Shown here one piece after another: positions 34,701-43,693 of a stretch of 64,000 nucleotides of DNA. Positions within the stretch are counted from its first letter, which is position 1. Every line of letters starts with the position of its first letter. The notes beneath the pieces were generated by a model. The model had not been told where the DNA came from. It searched no databases and was given only the letters and a program-made list of their open reading frames with translations. This DNA comes from Eunapius fragilis. Taxonomy: Eukaryota; Porifera; Demospongiae; Spongillida; Spongillidae. The stretch lies in contig OY811992.1 of NCBI GenBank assembly GCA_963681505.1, positions 2,451,072 through 2,515,071 on the forward strand. Direction: 5' to 3'. The translations under genes and the position numbers were made by a program.

Positions 34701-37700
34701 TGCATCTAAAAGGTGTTGAACTTGCATACCAGAGGGACAATAATAATAATTAATTAATAAAAATAAAAAATCACATTTTACCACTGAGATATACGTCATC
34801 GAGTCGCTTTTATACCCATTGTAGATCTCAGTATACACAAACATACACTCCTTATGATCAAATATATAAAATGGATGACGATGTGTTATAATAGTGATGA
34901 AGTATTCCAATGAAGCTATGCATAAATTTGTAGCAGTCGTTAGTGCTACAGTAATCCAATGTGATTTTGTAAACGTACTCGTCCATTGCCTGGTTTGCAT
35001 ACGGCACGAATGTAGTCAGTTTCAGTGTTTGAACATCCAGGACAATAGTAAGAAGATTTCCTTTTTGCACATTGTGCATACTAATTGCACTTGAGATGTC
35101 ACTCCAGCACATTGCTCCAATGAGTTTATAGGGAGAGGTATATGGTGCTTTACAGCCTAAAATACGATTGAATGATCATTAAAAAATAATTCATTTGAAA
35201 TGTCTTCATTTTGCACGGCCATTCCTTGACCTAAAAAGTTATTATGGATAAGCTGGTAGGCAAGGTTTTCCAAAGGTAATTCTTCAGATCGTCAGGGGAG
35301 TTATGAATTGCTTCCATGTCAAACTTGTAGGCCAAATAAGAGTCTATTAGGCAAATATCAAAAATGGTGGTGAATACACGGTGCCACCACTTGTGTGTGT
35401 ACCACTCACTCCCTCTCCATTGCAAGACTGCTTTAGCGTATATGATCATGAACATCTGTGATCCCAAAGCAAGAATAAAACTATTCTACCATTGATGGCC
35501 GCTGTATCTCTTTGTAGTATCTGGTAGTTTCCCATACTCCTCTAACTAGCTCTTTCTTGTGGCGAAGACGCTTACTTATAGATCCTGGATTTGTTGAGCC
35601 TACATTGGAGATAATTGTTTTGACCTTTCTGTCAGCCCAACCTAAGTCATAAAACAGCAAACCATGCTCTGATTTGGTTTGCAACAAACAATAGTTCCCT
35701 CTTGATGGCTTTCCTCCCTCTTCATCATCATTGGCCCATGATTTGAGGAAAGCTAATGGATATTCTGTATGGGCTGTTTTTATCATGCCCAATAAGAAGA
35801 GTCCTCTTTCTCGAAGGGCTAACAATGTCTTCACAGATGAAAAGGTGGAGTCGGCATGCACTGCTCTTCCAGTGCCATAGTACTCTTTTGTCAATCGGAG
35901 TGTCACAACTGTTCCCTCACCATATTCCTGTGAGAAATCCTTCCTTCTGTTTGCTTCCCTTCCTTCCATCATATCCAACTTCAAAGTAATACCAGTTTCC
36001 CCGCATGCCAAGGCTTTCATTTTGAGCCCCAAAACCTCTGGTTTACGTGCAATTTTGGTCTTATATGGCATCCCCTCAGCAACATATTCTCCATCAGAAC
36101 CCTTCCATGCACTCATGCATTCATCCACTGTTAGGTGGCAGCCTGGAATTATGTTCTTTTGACAGGTTGGTTGAAATCCTCAATGAAAGGCCGAATATCT
36201 TGCCATGGGTCCTGAAAAAAAGTTAATTGTAAAAATAGAAACACATTGATATAAGAGTACATGTACCACTTACATCATCAGCACCTACACCATGTGAAAC
36301 AGTGAAAATGAAACAGTTTGTTATATCCTGAAACCGGTGCCTTGTCATTCCAAACCGACCTCCAAAGTCTGCACCTGTATACACTGACCCAGGCTCATCT
36401 CCCACCTGCCAATAAACTGGAATTGGTCCCCTTTTTGGCTCACAGGTCATGGCTAGTCGCAATCGCAGATACTTGATAAATTCACCCTTACCAAGCGGAG
36501 GGAGGTTCTTCCTAGCCATATTGAGGTTGGTGCACATCAGCATATAGCTGAGCCCCCTCATGGGATAAAAAGGATGAAGTAGTCTGCATAGGTCTTTTGG
36601 TGTTGATCCACAAGGTTTGACCAGCATTGGAGTGATATCTTTGCCCAATCGATGGGTCAATAGACAAGGTTTCTAGCTTACACCATTGGCGACCATGAGG
36701 CAACAAATAGGGGTTGCCTTTCACTAGAATTACCATTCATTCCTACATCACAACCAGGGATTTCATCTCTGCAGATGCATTCATGGGTGTGTAGGTGTGT
36801 GTATGTGTGTGCCGGTGTGCGTGCGTGTGTGTGTGTGTAATGAAAAAAGTGTGGCATATGATGTAATACAAGTATATATATATAATTATATATATAATTA
36901 TATATAAATATATGCATGCCTGAATCTATACACGCATGCACTATTATATACATGTAGGCTTATTATCATGTAATGGACTGGATTAGCAAGACGTGCATTG
37001 ACCTGCCGATTTGCAAACGAAAAACCCACATTTGAGCATTCACGTCCTCGCAACTACTGCTGCTGTCGCTGTCACTGTCATTCGACGAATCACTATCAGT
37101 GCTGTTTTCGTCAACTATGTTATCCATCGCTGCATGCGCTGAGGAACTACAGGTACATCCTTCGTTCTCTGCGGCTACCTCTGCACCTAAGCAGGGTCGC
37201 TTAGCTTGACTCTTTCGAGTAGCAGATCGCTTCTGTGGAAGTACTGGTGCGTGGCCCTGGGCGTGGCATATACCCTTAGTCGACGTCGTGGTGACATTCC
37301 ACAGCTCCATCTGACGGTGTGCTTTCTACTTCTTGAGTTTCCAGAAACCTGCAATATTTCCCCTTCCTTGCCATACCTCGCTTGAGTTTGCTCACAACTT
37401 TATTGCCAACCGCAAATGACGGCTTCGCCATATTACAACTGTAATATTGGTTTTAGCGCAAGCCAAACCTGTTTTAACCGCGGCAGTATCGCTGATCTGC
37501 ATGATCTTGAATCTAGTTAATCACAAATCTAAAATAAAGCACCAATTGTATGTCATTCTTTTAGAAAGTGGTCGCGATCCTTATTTAAGGATGGCCATCC
37601 TTAAATAAGGATTACGGGAGATTAAAAATCCTAGTGCTGCAGAGCTAATGGAGGAATTAGGAAATTTGATATAGTTCACACTTGAATTGCCAGACAGCAT

Positions 37701-40700
37701 CTGATTTAGTAGAAATTGTTTGCCACAATGGGGTGCCAATCTTGGGAGAGGTTTTGATGGCAATCTCACTCAACCCCTCAATATTGTACACTCCTGTTAT
37801 GATAGCTATGTAGATTCAAACTTTTCTCAGATGCACAAGCTGCTGACCAAGCTATTCAACTAACTTAGGTCAGGTTGAAGTGGTAAAAATACAGATCAGC
37901 TGGTTTGGTTTACAAGCCTATGCTTGATGTAAGTACGTTACAAACAGCTTTAAAAATGTTTAATACCTTATAGAAATAGATAGTAGCTAAACCACTGTCC
38001 TTTCTACACATTTGAGTATTGCACAACGCAAATTTACATTCGTGCACTTTTAAACACCACATCCGCTAGTAATCTGGGTCACCATTTGGGGGCATTAAAA
38101 AAGGTCCGCTAGTAATGCAGTCGTAAGCGCTATATGAAATTCTTGTACAAGAATCTATCGGATTATACTAAGAATCTATCCTGTACCAAATGGATTTGTT
38201 GTAGAAGAGATGTGCACACTTTTAATAATGCGGTTCGGTACTCAAAAAGACATGTATAAAGTGGAATTTGAATGCTAATACGAATAGTTCATGAAACCCT
38301 TCCCGATCACGTACTTACTTGTGCAAGAGATAAAAATTACGTTATTATCCTTTAAACAAATGCCATTCGCCAAACAATTGCGATGAAGCTTATAGGACCA
38401 GTCCAAGTACTGCAGTTAACTAACCACCAATAGTTAATCTACGGGATCAATGGATTCTGAACAGCCTCATCGTTGCAAATGCAAAGTTGGTTCATGTGCA
38501 TTGTGTGGCAGTGCTTGCAAAAGGTGCGGATGTGCTTGCGTTGGTGTAGAGCCTGGAGTGGCGCTTGCTCGGAGTACTGGGCAACGAGGTCCGAAGCGAC
38601 TATCGACTGGCAGCGAGCAAAGAGAAGCAGCGAAAAGGGCTAGAATTGACATAGCAAAGGCAACAGAGCTAGAGGAGCGAACCATTGAATCATAACCATA
38701 AGCACCAAGGTTGGACTAGGCGTCCGCAGCGAGGGGCTCAGTATGGCTGAGCATATACTTGGAACCGTACAACATAAAAAGGATGCTTGATCGAGGAGCT
38801 CGTGTTTCCTCGGACAAAATGAGTCCATGTGCTATGTTAGAGGAGCTTCAGTCACTCTATCCTGGTCGCTACACCTTACCTGGGGAGAATGAAATACGTG
38901 CAGAAATTACCAAGTTGGTTGGTAGGAAGAAGGCCAGTGATGAGGACAATGCAGGTAGTGATCATGATGAGAATGAAAAAAGGAAGAGGAGGCAATCTAC
39001 CAAAGCAGTATGTTAAACACCTTGAAGAATTGGTAGAGCGTAATCCCACAATCAAGCCTGCTGAAGCCCTGAGAAATCTCAAGGCTGCACTATGCCTACC
39101 ACATGGATCCTTGGAACATGACAAAGCAATCAAAAGCAAAGTTAGTAGTTTAAAAAGAAAATTAAAAGTCAAAAATTTTGTTCGTTATCAATGGTGTACA
39201 ATTTAGGTACTTTCACATCATTTCACGTAACGTACTTCCGCATATCCAAATATCTGCAGTAAAAATTGTGACTGGTTTATACGAAGGTTAAGAGAGGTAG
39301 GTATTTTTGAAAATCTAGTTCTCGATAGTTTAAAGACGATAATACTTCAAATTTGCCTGGATCATGAAGCTTTGAGCGCTCTTTCACGCAGTATTGTATC
39401 TAACATCGTACGCAATATCTAAATTAAGGATGTACTGCTTTTTAATTAGAGTAAAAAGTCAACGTTGTTTATTGTACTCTTCCAATGACGGGTCCTCCTC
39501 ACAAATGTCAAAAAACGTTGCAGGCAAGCAATTTCTATCTACCTTGCAACTTTTAGGACGATCTGGCTATGCGCAATCGCTCATTTTCAGCTCGCCGTTG
39601 AATGTGTCACAGCTACGTCATTGCTTGTCGTATTAAAACAGAATTTGGTTTTCATAGAAAGGTATCAATACTCTGTTAGGAGATGCAGAAATTGGATTTA
39701 TAATACACTTCTTTGTAGAATTATGTAATCCAATCAACCTTCGAGTCACATAAATGCGCCCTTTTTTGAGGGTGTATACTCGGGTCCTATGTATAAACAC
39801 ATTGCATCGTTATATTGATCTATGAGCGCTATTATATGCAACTTTCAGAATTTTTGGACTGTGCGCAATAATTTATTTTCGCCACAGACCAAGTTTATAG
39901 GATTGCGGGAGATGCGTTAACCATGCATGCAAAGACCGTTTTTTAAAAATCAACCTAAAACTAACAATATTGATACCATGAGAAATAAAAAAATGTATGA
40001 TATACCTATCAGAAAATGCATATACTATTGTCTTCTTAATAATGTTTCTGTTGAAACTGCTGCAACAGTAATAGAAATGGTAGTAAAGAAATGACTGGAG
40101 ATTGCGTACAAAGCCTTCCAAGTGTGGCTAAAATCAGTCGTATGGCCTATGAGATGGGTGTGTTAAGTGACATCCAGTCTGGAGAACTCTTAGTTACACA
40201 AGATAACATAACATTAGCATGGGATGCAACATGTATTGATGGTTCACATATCAATGAGGTACATATATGTGCCCCTGGAGGAAAAGCTAATGTGTTGCAG
40301 ATTAATGAGCTTCCTGGTGGAAAAACGGATGATTATTATACCCACATTGCCAATTCGATAAATGATGCTGTTATGGCATATTCAGCCTGCTTTAACTTAG
40401 ATGCAGTTTCAAAAATTAGCTCATAATAATTTACAATGTACTATGAGTGATAGGGTTAGTGTCAATCACTGTGTATGGTTAAAACTAGAAGAACTGTTTC
40501 AGCACACACTTTTAGAGTTAAAATGTAATGTGCATCCACTGGATGGTATATCAAATAAGATTAGAAGTACATTAAAAGTATATGACAATGACAATGGAAT
40601 ACAAAGTTTCACATTTGGCAGTGATTGTGCAGTAGCAAATGTTATATATGGGCTAACCAAGATGCGATTTAAACAGGGCACATGAGACCCAAGTGGCTTT

Positions 40701-43693
40701 AAGCACTTTTTTGCGTTGTGAAAATGTTAAGCCATGCAGGGACTGTTATTTGATATGTAGGAAATCGATTCAATGTTTTATTTTGGCTGGAAATTTTTTT
40801 AAGATCAAAGATAGATTATTGTACTATCTGCAAAATATGTGTTACTGCAAAAACAGTTTGAAGACTAGCTTAATTAATGATTTACAGAGTAAATCGATAA
40901 TAATTCAGCTAAGAGTACTAGGATTGATTAGGATAACTGGGCCTTGGATGAAGATCCTTTACAGTAATAGCGAATGTAAGGCAAACCTTGAAATGGTTCC
41001 CATGATTAAGATGTGCACAATGACATTGCGGGACCTGATACGGAAACCAACTTTCTTTCTAACTGCAATATCAAAAGTCCTTGGAGAGAAGCTAAGTGAA
41101 GAGGATGAGACTCTACTGTGTTTGCAAGCAAAATTATCCAGTGATGAGGAATCCCAATTTAATGAAGTTATGAGCTTGGCTGTAAGAAGCCCTCTAGAAG
41201 TTCTTGAGCATCAGCTGGAACCATACCTGCATGGTTCTCTCAATAACCCATCAAATGATATGCTAGTAAGAAGTCAAGCCGCTCCAGTGCATAATATGCT
41301 GTCTGAACGTACCCCAGTGTCTTTCTTATCATTAATTACCTGGGGCAATTTGATCTTTAATTTATTTGAAACATTCAAACGGACGTCAAGAAATTTAGTT
41401 TAGTGCATAATACATCGATAAATACACGTTACAATTTCACTAAGAAAATAGTATTTCTTCCCTAAATGCAGATTACTTGTGTAGATCTACAACATGACAT
41501 TCTTCATATCAAATTTGGAATCGAAATGTTGAAAGACAAAAATCTTATGACCGTTTGAATATAGGCATTACCGCGATCACAGTTTTTATAACATCTCCGC
41601 ATCACTCACCATACATTGTTTTATCGGTACTTAAAGGCCCGTTTCTCCGGTTAGGATTAAGCTACAAAAAAGATAAAAACTGTTTTGAAAACCATTCAAT
41701 ATGGTCTTTAAACTGATGCATTTAGTTATGCATGAATGTTTGTTTGAAACTTTTTGGTAAAGTACCTATGTACATGCATGTACGTGTGTATCGATATGCT
41801 ATTTTACCGAAATAGTTTGCCTCGCGACATTGTGTACAGCTAGCCTGGCTCCAGTGACTATAGGGAAGGAGCGCATTCGCAGCCAACACTGGTACAGTGA
41901 CTAGTGGACTTTTAATACTATTGTATGGATTGATTTACATAAAGTACACGTTGGGCGCTCCTATTCAAGCGCTAGCGCTATACACCTCCACCCCGATACA
42001 TACAGCGGTGTTGCTTGTAAAACGATTTTCAACACAAATGACAATCCCAAAGTCACACTTTCATTTCAGTTCATATACTGTGCACTTCTGGAACATTTTG
42101 GACGAGCAAAACATTGGATGCCACTGATGTCGATCGGTCACTAGCCAGCTCGTAGATAGCATGCGGCAGACCAATGGTCCTCTCACTGAACGCATCAAAT
42201 GTTGTCTCAAGAGTTGTAGTAACAGTATCCTGTGTCAGAAAAGAAAAATAATAATCAGCGGACCTTTTATATTTTAAACCTCCCCCAAATTTTGGCCGTT
42301 TTCACTCACTTTACTCGCGGACGTGGTTAAACATATAAGCCCACTGTGGTACAATTTAATTTCAAAGAGTACCAACTATGAAATTCTTTCATGCAGATAT
42401 AGATGAATGTGCTCTCGGTATTACTAACTGCAATCAGATATGCACCAATACGTATGGAAGCTATTTTTGTAATTGCTATCTTGGATATGCAATCTCTTCT
42501 AACAACCAAACTTGTGTGGGTAAGTTCATAGCCAGTAATATTTTGCCTTCTTAAAGATCTCCAGTCATAACATAATTTACTTCCAAACTTGCAGATGTGG
42601 ATGAATGTGCTCTTAATACAAGTGGTTGCAATCAGATGTGCACCAATACCAATGGACACTATGTGTGCAGCTGCTACTATGGATACCACATTACTTTGAA
42701 CAATAAAACGTGCATAGGTAAGCATGCATTGTGGTAGCATTGCACTAATTTGATATCTCGATCATTAAAAAACTAAATACAGTCATCTCATGACAAGGCA
42801 GGAATTTAAAAATTATACATTCACTCAATTAATTTTTAAAAATCCCCTCCTAGAAATATGTAATTTTAAATCGAGTCTCTGTGAATCAATTGAGAAAAAT
42901 GGGGGGAAAATCAAGCATTCAAGATAGTCACTTGACTGTCAAGCGTGCTCATTAATTCAATGATTTTATTAATTGTTTCATAAATGTGTCCTGGTATAAA
43001 AGGAGAGGACATCACCACAGAAAAATTCAATCAACAACCTGCTAGGGTCAATTGCTCATCTTTGAGAATGCTTTTCACCAAGTACCATCCAGAGCATATC
43101 GACCTGTATTAAACGTTCTGGCTACAATAATTGTGGCTAAAAAATGTAATGCAGCTACTTATAGACAATTTTTAAAATTCACAGTTCACTAGGACATCAG
43201 CTGGTAGCTTGTTAGAATATAAAAAGACTGCATGATGCGCATTACAACACCCCTTTTGTGTTTTGCTGCAATACTTGCCTATCATTTACCTAAATCTTCT
43301 ATGCAATAGAGAATCTCTTCAATGCTGCTGCCGGTGAATTATCTTCGACCACCTCGGTGATTGGCATAACTGGTGCTATGTGTGTGGTCACAATCGTTTG
43401 CTGCATTACTGTGGTCTTCATTGCATATAAATGTCTAAAGAGGTCTTTGACAAGGTAAAATAAAAATGAAAAGTGTTTGCTTTTGTCTATGCATGACTAC
43501 AACATATTTTTTTAGCTACAGCACTGAAAATCAAACTGCAATTCCTGGCATACAAATGTCAGAGTGTGTTGCATATGATCTTGTTGATTCCAAGCCTGCT
43601 TGTCCTAGCAAGGAACAATATATGGAAGTAAATTACGATTCACCAACAAATATGAACACAGCAGAGGGAAATGATGAAAATATATATATTTAG
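22559..43693 (+). CDS. NIDO-EGF transmembrane receptor-like gene (13 inferred exons)
   Basis: The coding join is 22559-22765, 23861-24136, 24517-24739, 25322-25822, 27050-27172, 27243-27365, 27426-27548, 28977-29099, 29234-29356, 42397-42519, 42595-42717, 43310-43454, 43516-43693. It totals 2391 bases including stop, about 796 residues, and every junction has GT-AG and keeps frame. The domain order is signal peptide, nidogen-type NIDO domain, a Cys/Trp-containing extracellular module, seven calcium-binding EGF modules, one transmembrane helix and a short tail with Tyr motifs. It should sit in the plasma membrane with a large adhesive ectodomain. Adhesion or matrix binding is inferred from the NIDO/EGF composition; the ligand is unknown. 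Additional exons in the long introns cannot be excluded, and a 13-kb intron splits EGF 5 from EGF 6. Confidence 0.8.
23045..23150 (+). repeat. Dispersed repeat R5, copy 2, in intron 1
   Basis: ACAGCTGGACAACCAACCAG, GCCTGCATGCACACCTATAT and CGTGGCATTAATTCCACGGCC match 21297-21420. Confidence 0.65.
23468..23603 (+). pseudogene. LTR-retroelement integrase scrap in intron 1
   Basis: Short frames read [14 protein letters not shown] and, after a shift, [20 protein letters not shown]. The second is the integrase core around the second catalytic Asp (T-D-Q-G); the first is the strand just before it. No more of the element remains. Confidence 0.6.
23604..23760 (+). repeat. Degenerate short tandem phrase in intron 1
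   Basis: GGGACAAAAAGTTTCAGA, TACAAAACGTTTCTGA, GGGATAACAAGTTTCAGA and GGATAAAAACTTTAG are loose repeats of one phrase with irregular spacing. Confidence 0.5.
23861..24136 (+). CDS. Receptor exon 2: NIDO domain
   Basis: The acceptor is [36 protein letters not shown] and [10 protein letters not shown] follow; the 'N-G-x-(L/I)-x-F' strand and 'APYQADVDT' stretch are hallmarks of NIDO domains in nidogen, tectorin and mucin-4. [12 protein letters not shown] continues the domain. The donor is GAG|GTATAT, phase 0. Confidence 0.85.
24517..24739 (+). CDS. Receptor exon 3: NIDO domain end
   Basis: The acceptor is [34 protein letters not shown] and AQVGWNAGD complete the NIDO fold: 'N-x-F-Q-x-x-L', then 'F-x-Y-x-x-x-x-I-x-W', then 'VGWNAGD'. 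The donor is CAAG|GTAATA, phase 1. Confidence 0.85.
25322..25822 (+). CDS. Receptor exon 4: Cys/Trp extracellular module
   Basis: The acceptor is ATCATAG. It encodes 167 residues with several N-glycosylation sequons (NYT, NSS, NST). The C-terminal half carries [22 protein letters not shown] and [12 protein letters not shown], a 'Cys...GG-x-R-x-G...L-N...W-x-K-V-I-Y' pattern that I have seen in invertebrate surface proteins but cannot name. The donor is CCCCG|GTATGA, phase 1. Confidence 0.75.
27050..27172 (+). CDS. Receptor exon 5: EGF module 1
   Basis: A 123-bp phase 1-1 exon. It starts at IDEC (calcium ligands Asp, Glu), has six Cys and the [12 protein letters not shown] hydroxylation-type segment (C-x-N-x4-Y-x-C-x-C). 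The acceptor is CTAAACAG and the donor GTAAGC. Confidence 0.85.
27243..27365 (+). CDS. Receptor exon 6: EGF module 2
   Basis: A 123-bp phase 1-1 exon: DLDEC, six Cys and [12 protein letters not shown]. The acceptor is TCTACAG and the donor GTAAGA. Confidence 0.87.
27426..27548 (+). CDS. Receptor exon 7: EGF module 3
   Basis: A 123-bp phase 1-1 exon: DVNEC, six Cys and [12 protein letters not shown]. The acceptor is TCTGTAG and the donor GTAAGT. Confidence 0.87.
27650..28215 (+). repeat. Minisatellite in intron 7
   Basis: A unit of about 24-26 bases, TACACCACCACACCCAGTGT followed by ACCTCCA, is repeated more than twenty times with small changes. Since its length is not a multiple of three throughout, several Pro/His/Thr-rich open frames cross it; none has splice or start context, so I treat it as non-coding. 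Confidence 0.88.
28374..28687. mobile_element. hAT-type MITE with 8-bp target duplication
   Basis: The ends are CAGTGGCGG and CCGCCACTG. GGCAGACA is found exactly on both sides (28366-28373 and 28688-28695), the 8-bp duplication expected of hAT. It spans 314 bp without coding potential, with a (TA) stretch and GCCCCGGGC near the right end. It lies in intron 7 of the receptor. Confidence 0.85.
28977..29099 (+). CDS. Receptor exon 8: EGF module 4
   Basis: A 123-bp phase 1-1 exon: [17 protein letters not shown], then CHLGYL by the first copy of the duplication. The acceptor is CACACAG and the donor GTAAGC. Confidence 0.87.
29234..29356 (+). CDS. Receptor exon 9: EGF module 5 (duplicate of exon 8)
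   Basis: Identical to exon 8 except for CAC to CGC, giving CRLGYL. The same splice sites are duplicated with it, so both exons can be spliced. Confidence 0.87.
29523..29556. repeat. Inverted repeat CCTTATTTAAGGAT
   Basis: The arms 29523-29536 and 29543-29556 are exact inverses. A third single copy (TCTTATTTAAGGATTG) is at about 29714, and a stronger palindrome of the same motif is at 37577. Confidence 0.85.
30240..32443 (+). pseudogene. Non-LTR-type reverse transcriptase with endonuclease, 5'-truncated copy A
   Basis: Pieces in order are [15 protein letters not shown] and [14 protein letters not shown] (fingers), [15 protein letters not shown] (catalytic Asp), [26 protein letters not shown] (the YxDD-type active site), [42 protein letters not shown] (zinc knuckle), RHKKLRD and PMDVLISNW...CDLSVTSPL (restriction-like endonuclease). 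Frameshifts occur near 30630, at the C-run around 31027-31044, and near 32145. The start is missing. It lies in intron 9 of the receptor, in the same sense, and ends near a TAA-rich tail. Confidence 0.85.
32444..32586. repeat. TAA/ATT-rich junction between two convergent retroelements
   Basis: AATAATAGTAATTATTATTATTAA lies between the 3' ends of copies A and B. (TAA)n-like tails are common at 3' ends of non-LTR elements. Confidence 0.6.
32587..34740 (-). pseudogene. Non-LTR-type reverse transcriptase, 5'-truncated copy B
   Basis: Read on minus: [52 protein letters not shown] (active site), [39 protein letters not shown], and the terminal [16 protein letters not shown] region. Breaks fall near 34360, 34060, 33190 and 32800. 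The zinc knuckle and endonuclease section (33180-32830) is present but scrambled. It begins at almost the same protein position as copy A ([16 protein letters not shown]), next to an ATT-rich stretch. The two copies differ enough to be separate insertions. Confidence 0.82.
35231..37310 (-). pseudogene. piggyBac-like transposase, broken
   Basis: On minus, an acidic Ser/Asp-rich N-terminus (37310-36966) is followed by a region with [16 protein letters not shown] and then [36 protein letters not shown] 62-bp intron (36273-36212, GTAAGT to TTTTTTTCAG) leads to [14 protein letters not shown]. After one frameshift (about 36150) comes [50 protein letters not shown], matching DDE_Tnp_1_7 (PGBD4-like) proteins, with Asp residues of the catalytic set in VDECMSAW and HADSTFSS. 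The C-terminal part (35467-35231, [20 protein letters not shown]) is in another frame. No TTAA-flanked ends were recognised. It lies antisense within receptor intron 9. Confidence 0.82.
36790..36960. repeat. GT- and AT-rich simple sequence inside the piggyBac relic
   Basis: GTGTGTAGGTGTGTGTATGT at 36787 is followed by TATATATATAATTATATATA near 36874. It separates the acidic N-terminal segment from the rest and probably lies in an intron of the relic. Confidence 0.75.
37577..37612. repeat. Perfect 36-bp palindrome
   Basis: ATCCTTATTTAAGGATGG is followed at once by its reverse complement. The core ATCCTTATTTAAGGAT is itself nearly palindromic and is shared with 29523-29556 and 29714. Confidence 0.9.
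37613..38449. other. Unassigned stretch within receptor intron 9
   Basis: AT-rich, with no gene or bounded repeat recognised. It may include the 5' end of the transposase-like element that starts at 38450. Confidence 0.4.
38450..41403 (+). pseudogene. Transposase-like gene of an unassigned family, broken copy
   Basis: Pieces in order: a Cys-rich N-terminus (38450-38695: [20 protein letters not shown]), a segment with [20 protein letters not shown] (38759), a second with [20 protein letters not shown] in another frame (39001-39180), then after a 0.65-kb repeat insertion a core with [18 protein letters not shown] (40214), [13 protein letters not shown] (40437), [29 protein letters not shown], a TGA, then [21 protein letters not shown] (40941) and SAPVHNM-like [12 protein letters not shown] (41280). 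I recall such proteins as multi-copy and uncharacterised in sponges, cnidarians and molluscs, which suggests a mobile element. The acidic residues in WDAT and HPLDG are candidate catalytic positions, but this is a guess. A second copy is at 3950-4828. Confidence 0.6.
39215..39870 (+). repeat. Dispersed repeat R3, copy 2, splitting the transposase-like gene
   Basis: It matches 20085-20690 in opposite orientation over about 600 bp (GACTGGTTTATACGAAGGTT, GAAAATCTAGTTCTCGATAG, CTGGATCATGAAGCTTTGAG, TACTCTTCCAATGACGGGTC). It falls between two homologous parts of the 38450-41403 gene, so it is either an insertion or an intron-borne repeat. Confidence 0.72.
41404..42396. other. Remainder of receptor intron 9, nothing recognised
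   Basis: No protein family, RNA or repeat is evident. A 76-codon open frame at 41897-42127 is low-complexity and lacks support. Confidence 0.5.
42397..42519 (+). CDS. Receptor exon 10: EGF module 6
   Basis: A 123-bp phase 1-1 exon after a 13-kb intron: [17 protein letters not shown]. The acceptor is CATGCAG and the donor GTAAGT. The matching phase and module type tie it to the exons upstream. Confidence 0.85.
42595..42717 (+). CDS. Receptor exon 11: EGF module 7
   Basis: A 123-bp phase 1-1 exon: [17 protein letters not shown]. The acceptor is CTTGCAG and the donor GTAAGC. Confidence 0.85.
43310..43454 (+). CDS. Receptor exon 12: transmembrane helix
   Basis: The acceptor is GCAATAG. After a Ser/Thr-rich stalk, [20 protein letters not shown] followed by FIAY forms one hydrophobic helix, then KCLKRS gives a basic stop-transfer, predicting a type I orientation. 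The donor is AAG|GTAAAA, phase 2. Confidence 0.78.
43516..43693 (+). CDS. Receptor exon 13: cytoplasmic tail
   Basis: The acceptor is TTTTTTTAG, and the phase matches exon 12. The tail has Tyr motifs [15 protein letters not shown] and NIYI before a TAG stop, three of them fitting Y-x-x-hydrophobic. These could be endocytic or phosphorylation-dependent SH2 docking sites; that role is inferred. Confidence 0.78.

Noticed and set aside
41897-42127. 76-codon open frame before EGF exon 10
   Set aside because: It has no motif, no usable splice phase to the EGF exons and no similarity I recognise.
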